From: an uncultured Bacteroidales bacterium
GTDB taxonomy: Bacteria; Bacteroidota; Bacteroidia; Bacteroidales; Bacteroidaceae
DNA length: 64,000 bases
Direction: 5' to 3'
NCBI GenBank assembly: GCA_937898885.1
Contig: CALDKD010000041.1
Location: 1-64,000 of the forward strand
The notes under the pieces were generated by a model. The model had not been told where the DNA came from, did no database searches, and worked only from the letters and a program-made list of their open reading frames with translations. Made by a program: the position numbers and the translations under genes. Shown in pieces: positions 61,628 to 64,000 of the stretch. Every line of letters begins with the position of its first letter. Positions within the stretch are counted from its first letter, which is position 1.

Positions 61628-62471
61628 TGTTGGCCATCTTGTTGATGATTTCCTCGGAATAGGTCTTTGAGACTGGTATGTGGCGGGCTCCCGTATAGTC
61701 CAGCTCTGCGAACATGCCATCTGCCTCTTTCTGGATAAGGCGTACACGGCTGAGGTTTATGAAGTATGACCTGTGGCAACGGAACAGATTGTGCTGCTCG
61801 CAAATATCCTCTATCTCCTTCATCTTGTTCCTCAACTGGTACTGAACCAACTTGTCGCCCTTCAGATAGCAGATGTTCACATAGTTGTTGGCTGCCTCAA
61901 TGTAAAGTATCATCTCTGCCGCAACGACCAGCTTCAGCATGTTCTGTGAGTCGCGGAAATGCACCGGCCCGGCTTCGTTCCCAATAAGGCCTTTGGCGTA
62001 CTGTGATATGATCTCATCCTTGGCCTCAATCCTGTTGTTCCTGTCGTGAAGCTCGGCTATCAGCGAGGTTATTATATATGGGAACAGGAGAATAGATGCC
62101 GTAACCAGGAACATTGACGGCAGAAGCGAGAAATACGGCTCCGCCTTTTTGCCTATGAGCCAGAGGAAAAGCGTGATGAACATTGTGATTGCGATTCCTT
62201 CCATAACCTCCCAGGCTATGTATTGCGTGTGAGTCAACCTTAGGGAGTCCCTGGTCAGCAGCATCGCCATACGGCTTATCAGGGCCACCACCAACTCTAT
62301 GGATGCCATAATGGCCGCGCGGAACGCCAGCTGGCTTATATCTACATCCAATAACAGGTCTATGTGGAAAGGCTTGAACCCTATCAGAAAGAAAAACGAA
62401 TACACTGGTATGAGCAGAATGTAGCAGATCAGTATGCTTCTCTCATAATAAGTCTTTGGAATCTCTTTCAT
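61605..62471 (-). CDS. Membrane-anchored LytTR-type transcriptional regulator
   Basis: A 288-residue protein with four transmembrane segments (ILICYILLIPVYSFFFLIGF, AIMASIELVVALISRM, IAITMFITLFLWLIG, FLVTASILLFPYIITSLIAEL) and a C-terminal LytTR DNA-binding domain (EMILYIEAANNYVNICYLKGDKLVQYQLRNKMKEIED, FRCHRSYFINLSRV). It is a one-component regulator tethered in the membrane. ATG 62471 is used because the longer ORF begins with TTG inside the promoter core. It faces the efflux operon tail to tail and may respond to envelope state or the exported compound. Confidence 0.85.
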   Translation of the reverse strand: MKEIPKTYYERSILICYILLIPVYSFFFLIGFKPFHIDLLLDVDISQLAFRAAIMASIELVVALISRMAMLLTRDSLRLTHTQYIAWEVMEGIAITMFITLFLWLIGKKAEPYFSLLPSMFLVTASILLFPYIITSLIAELHDRNNRIEAKDEIISQYAKGLIGNEAGPVHFRDSQNMLKLVVAAEMILYIEAANNYVNICYLKGDKLVQYQLRNKMKEIEDICEQHNLFRCHRSYFINLSRVRLIQKEADGMFAELDYTGARHIPVSKTYSEEIINKMANINGHLPQ

Positions 62472-62492
62472 TATATGTTGAGATATTTTGTG

Positions 62493-62500
62493 CAAATATA
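62493..62500 (-). promoter_or_regulatory. Putative -7 element of the LytTR gene
   Basis: Minus strand TATATTTG, a full match to TAnnTTTG, 21 bases before ATG 62471. Confidence 0.45.
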
Positions 62501-62648
62501 ATGTAAAAATCCGCCATATTTGTCTTGTGGCGAAATTTTTATTTTCAGAAATTCGCCACTATATAACGAAATTCACCACAATATACCGGTTTATACACAA
62601 TAAATCCGGCATATATCACATATATTTTCACATTGTTGAGTCGCGTTG

Positions 62649-62656
62649 TACCTTTG
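62649..62656 (+). promoter_or_regulatory. Putative -7 element of the small unknown gene
   Basis: TACCTTTG, matching TAnnTTTG, 22 bases before ATG 62679; a T-rich TTTTCA block lies near the -33 position. Confidence 0.5.
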
Positions 62657-62678
62657 TGGCGTAATCAGCGGCGTGGAA

Positions 62679-63098
62679 ATGAGTGTTACAACAGAAATAC
62701 AAAGCTTGAGAGGTGTAGTGCCGGAGAATTCTGAGATGAAGGTGCCTTCCGGCGGGACTTGGATTGACGCCCAACCTGACGAGTATAAGGCTCAGGCCCG
62801 TAATATGGCGTGCGGCCTTATGGTTAAAGGCATCAGGAGAGGTGTTGCCGTAAGTATATTGAACGCCTCTGCGGCAGCTGTAACCTTCATATCCTTCGCC
62901 TGCACTCTGGCTCACCTTCAGGTTAAGCCCGCTTCTGAGAACAATGCGGGATTTGTCATAGATGCCTCTGCCGGCGATGTTGACTATCTTGTAGGAATAG
63001 GCTCCGCCTGGTCTGGAAAGTACGGCTATCTGGTTGACCGCACATTGCGCCAGATGATGCTGGAAAACCTTAAAACCTACCGTGAAGCGGCTGACTGA
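62679..63098 (+). CDS. Small protein of unknown function
   Basis: A 139-residue protein I do not recognise. A polar N-terminus (MSVTTEIQSLRGVVPENSEMKVPSGGTW) is followed by GLMVKGIRRGVAVSILNASAAAVTFISFACTLAHLQV, a Lys-Arg-flanked hydrophobic stretch that could be one membrane helix, and a soluble tail with VDYLVGIGSAWSGKYGYLVDRTL. It has its own promoter core and lies alone between the LytTR gene and the FecB gene. The earlier TTG-initiated reading frame start is inside the promoter, so ATG 62679 is used. Confidence 0.6.
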   Translation: MSVTTEIQSLRGVVPENSEMKVPSGGTWIDAQPDEYKAQARNMACGLMVKGIRRGVAVSILNASAAAVTFISFACTLAHLQVKPASENNAGFVIDASAGDVDYLVGIGSAWSGKYGYLVDRTLRQMMLENLKTYREAAD

Positions 63099-63128
63099 TA
63101 GAGATAAATGGGCAGTGATTATCCTTTT

Positions 63129-64000
63129 TCATTCAGCCAACGGGTGGTAGAAGGTCTTGTCAAGGCTGCACTCAGGGTGGAGTATTGATACAAAGTCCTG
63201 CAGCAGCAGCTCCGGGTGAAATGAGCTTACCTCGAAGTAGGGAGTGTCATAGACATCGCACACCCAGATGTTGCGCTCGCGGAAAGGCCTGAAGCGGGCG
63301 TATGAGGAGAAATCCTCTTTCAGAAGTCTGTATGTGAGCTTGCTGCTGGTGGAGCTGTTCTTCAGAAGCCAGACGTCGGCATCGGCGGCTTTCTCATAGA
63401 CGCTCTCGAACGAGAGGGGTACGGAGCCGCTTTGATGATTTCCGTCAAAGAGATATCTGCCTCCTGCATCGGCTATCATACGGCCTATGGTGCTTCTTCC
63501 TCCTGCCACATACCAGGCTGAGCCGCCACGGGTGTCAAGCATTACCGTTGGTCTGGAGCTGCAGGTGGCCGCCATCTCTCTCAACTCATCATATTTGCCG
63601 CAGATGTCGCGGAACAGCGAGTCTGCCACAAGGCCCTTGCCGAACAGCCTGCCGTAGAACCGCATCCACTCGGCGCGCCCAAGCGGCGATGTCTCCATAT
63701 AGTCGGCGCACTCTATAAGCGGTATGCCCAGTCTCTCCAACTGTCCGTACCCGCTCTCCTGGAATGGCGATACAAAGATGGCGTCGGGCGACAGGCTTAT
63801 GATGCGCTCTATGTCGGGATGCATGCTGTTTCCGCAATTCTGTATGCTCCCATCGGCCAGAAGTGCGTTTATGAGCGGGTCCTTTATGTATTCAGGCTCG
63901 CAGACTCCTGCGATGCTGCCTGCAAGACCTGTCTCAGAGAGTAGTCTGGCAATGCTGTTGGTCATGACAACAACGCGTCTGAGGGGTATGCGGACAGTAC
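63129..64000 (-). CDS. FecB/BtuF-type periplasmic binding protein (5' end outside window)
   Basis: A periplasmic-binding-protein domain of iron-chelate or cobalamin ABC importers, cut at the window edge. The reading frame continues upstream of the ATG at 63965 as IPLRRVVV, the usual first strand of this fold, so 63965 is not the true start. Visible parts: LLSETGLAGSIAGVCEPEYIKD, ERIISLSPDAIFVSPFQE, and the C-terminal lobe with GGRSTIGRMIADAGGRYLFDG. Its partner permease FecCD lies 7.5 kb downstream on the same strand, separated by the efflux genes. The ligand is unknown. Confidence 0.85.
   Translation of the reverse strand, partial: TVRIPLRRVVVMTNSIARLLSETGLAGSIAGVCEPEYIKDPLINALLADGSIQNCGNSMHPDIERIISLSPDAIFVSPFQESGYGQLERLGIPLIECADYMETSPLGRAEWMRFYGRLFGKGLVADSLFRDICGKYDELREMAATCSSRPTVMLDTRGGSAWYVAGGRSTIGRMIADAGGRYLFDGNHQSGSVPLSFESVYEKAADADVWLLKNSSTSSKLTYRLLKEDFSSYARFRPFRERNIWVCDVYDTPYFEVSSFHPELLLQDFVSILHPECSLDKTFYHPLAE

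Overview
The window looks like chromosomal DNA from a Bacteroidales member (Prevotella/Bacteroides/Muribaculaceae-like gut or rumen bacterium). Evidence: a SusC/SusD outer-membrane pair, many lipoprotein signal peptides, DUF4153 and DUF6057 proteins, abundant glycoside hydrolases, and repeated Bacteroidetes-type promoters (TAnnTTTG at -7, twice with a correctly spaced TTTG at -33). The species is not identifiable from the sequence alone. No phage, plasmid, CRISPR or defence genes were seen; the only mobile-looking DNA is a 202-bp MITE-like element.

Layout. 1-415: non-coding, with a spaced 18-bp inverted repeat. 416-1096: SprT-like metalloprotease. 1323-8613 (+): hemicellulose cluster (two-domain esterase, GH43-CBM6-GH43-CBM6, GH97) followed by a cyclophilin lipoprotein. 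8576-10642 (-): TetR-fabG-rluA operon. 10757-10828: a lone initiator tRNA with its own promoter and terminator. 10889-15145 (-): GH3, propeller lipoprotein, SGNH hydrolase. 15238-22081 (+): nucleotidyltransferase, ABC-F ATPase, M13 peptidase, U32 protein. 22067-24822 (-): alpha/beta hydrolase and a GH2 enzyme with beta-glucuronidase hallmarks. 24967-26119 (+): PHP phosphatase and TfoX-like protein. 26224-31234 (+): membrane protein, winged-helix regulator, DUF4153 protein, small membrane protein, large unknown lipoprotein. 31303-31671: fluoride channel, then a terminator and the MITE-like element. 31964-33933 (-): serine hydrolase and metallo-beta-lactamase-fold protein. 34012-34923 (+): APH-fold kinase. 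34920-39492 (-): pnuC-radA-FAD oxidoreductase-nnrD. 39524-42380 (-): DUF6057 membrane protein and a propeller lipoprotein with a single CxxCH haem motif. 42468-47425 (-): SusC/SusD. 47783-53412 (+): thrA, phosphoglycerate-mutase-like homoserine kinase candidate, thrC, and a stand-alone cobalamin-methionine-synthase activation domain. 53419-56557 (-): GT4, FecCD permease, AraC regulator. 56711-61627 (+): TolC-HlyD-two ABC-2 permeases with no ATPase. 61605-62471 (-): LytTR membrane regulator. 62679-63098 (+): unknown small protein. 63129-64000 (-): FecB-type binding protein, cut by the window edge.

How the genes work together. The carbohydrate genes form a dispersed glucuronoarabinoxylan-type toolkit: esterases remove acetyl or feruloyl groups, GH43 removes arabinose or xylose, GH97 acts on alpha-galactosides, GH3 on beta-glucosides or xylosides, and GH2 on glucuronides. 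The only SusC/SusD pair is distant from these enzymes and has its own terminator. The threonine operon carries a complete route from aspartate through homoserine to threonine, except aspartate-semialdehyde dehydrogenase, with a non-canonical candidate for the kinase step. The last 10 kb mixes metal-chelate import parts with a multidrug-efflux-type operon that sits between the import genes.

Most interesting points: the MITE-like element with perfect ends and 10-bp flanking duplication; the haem-motif propeller plus DUF6057 pair; the ATPase-less efflux operon embedded between FecB and FecCD; the variant initiator tRNA; and two copies of a TTGGCTG-based intergenic repeat in equivalent positions.
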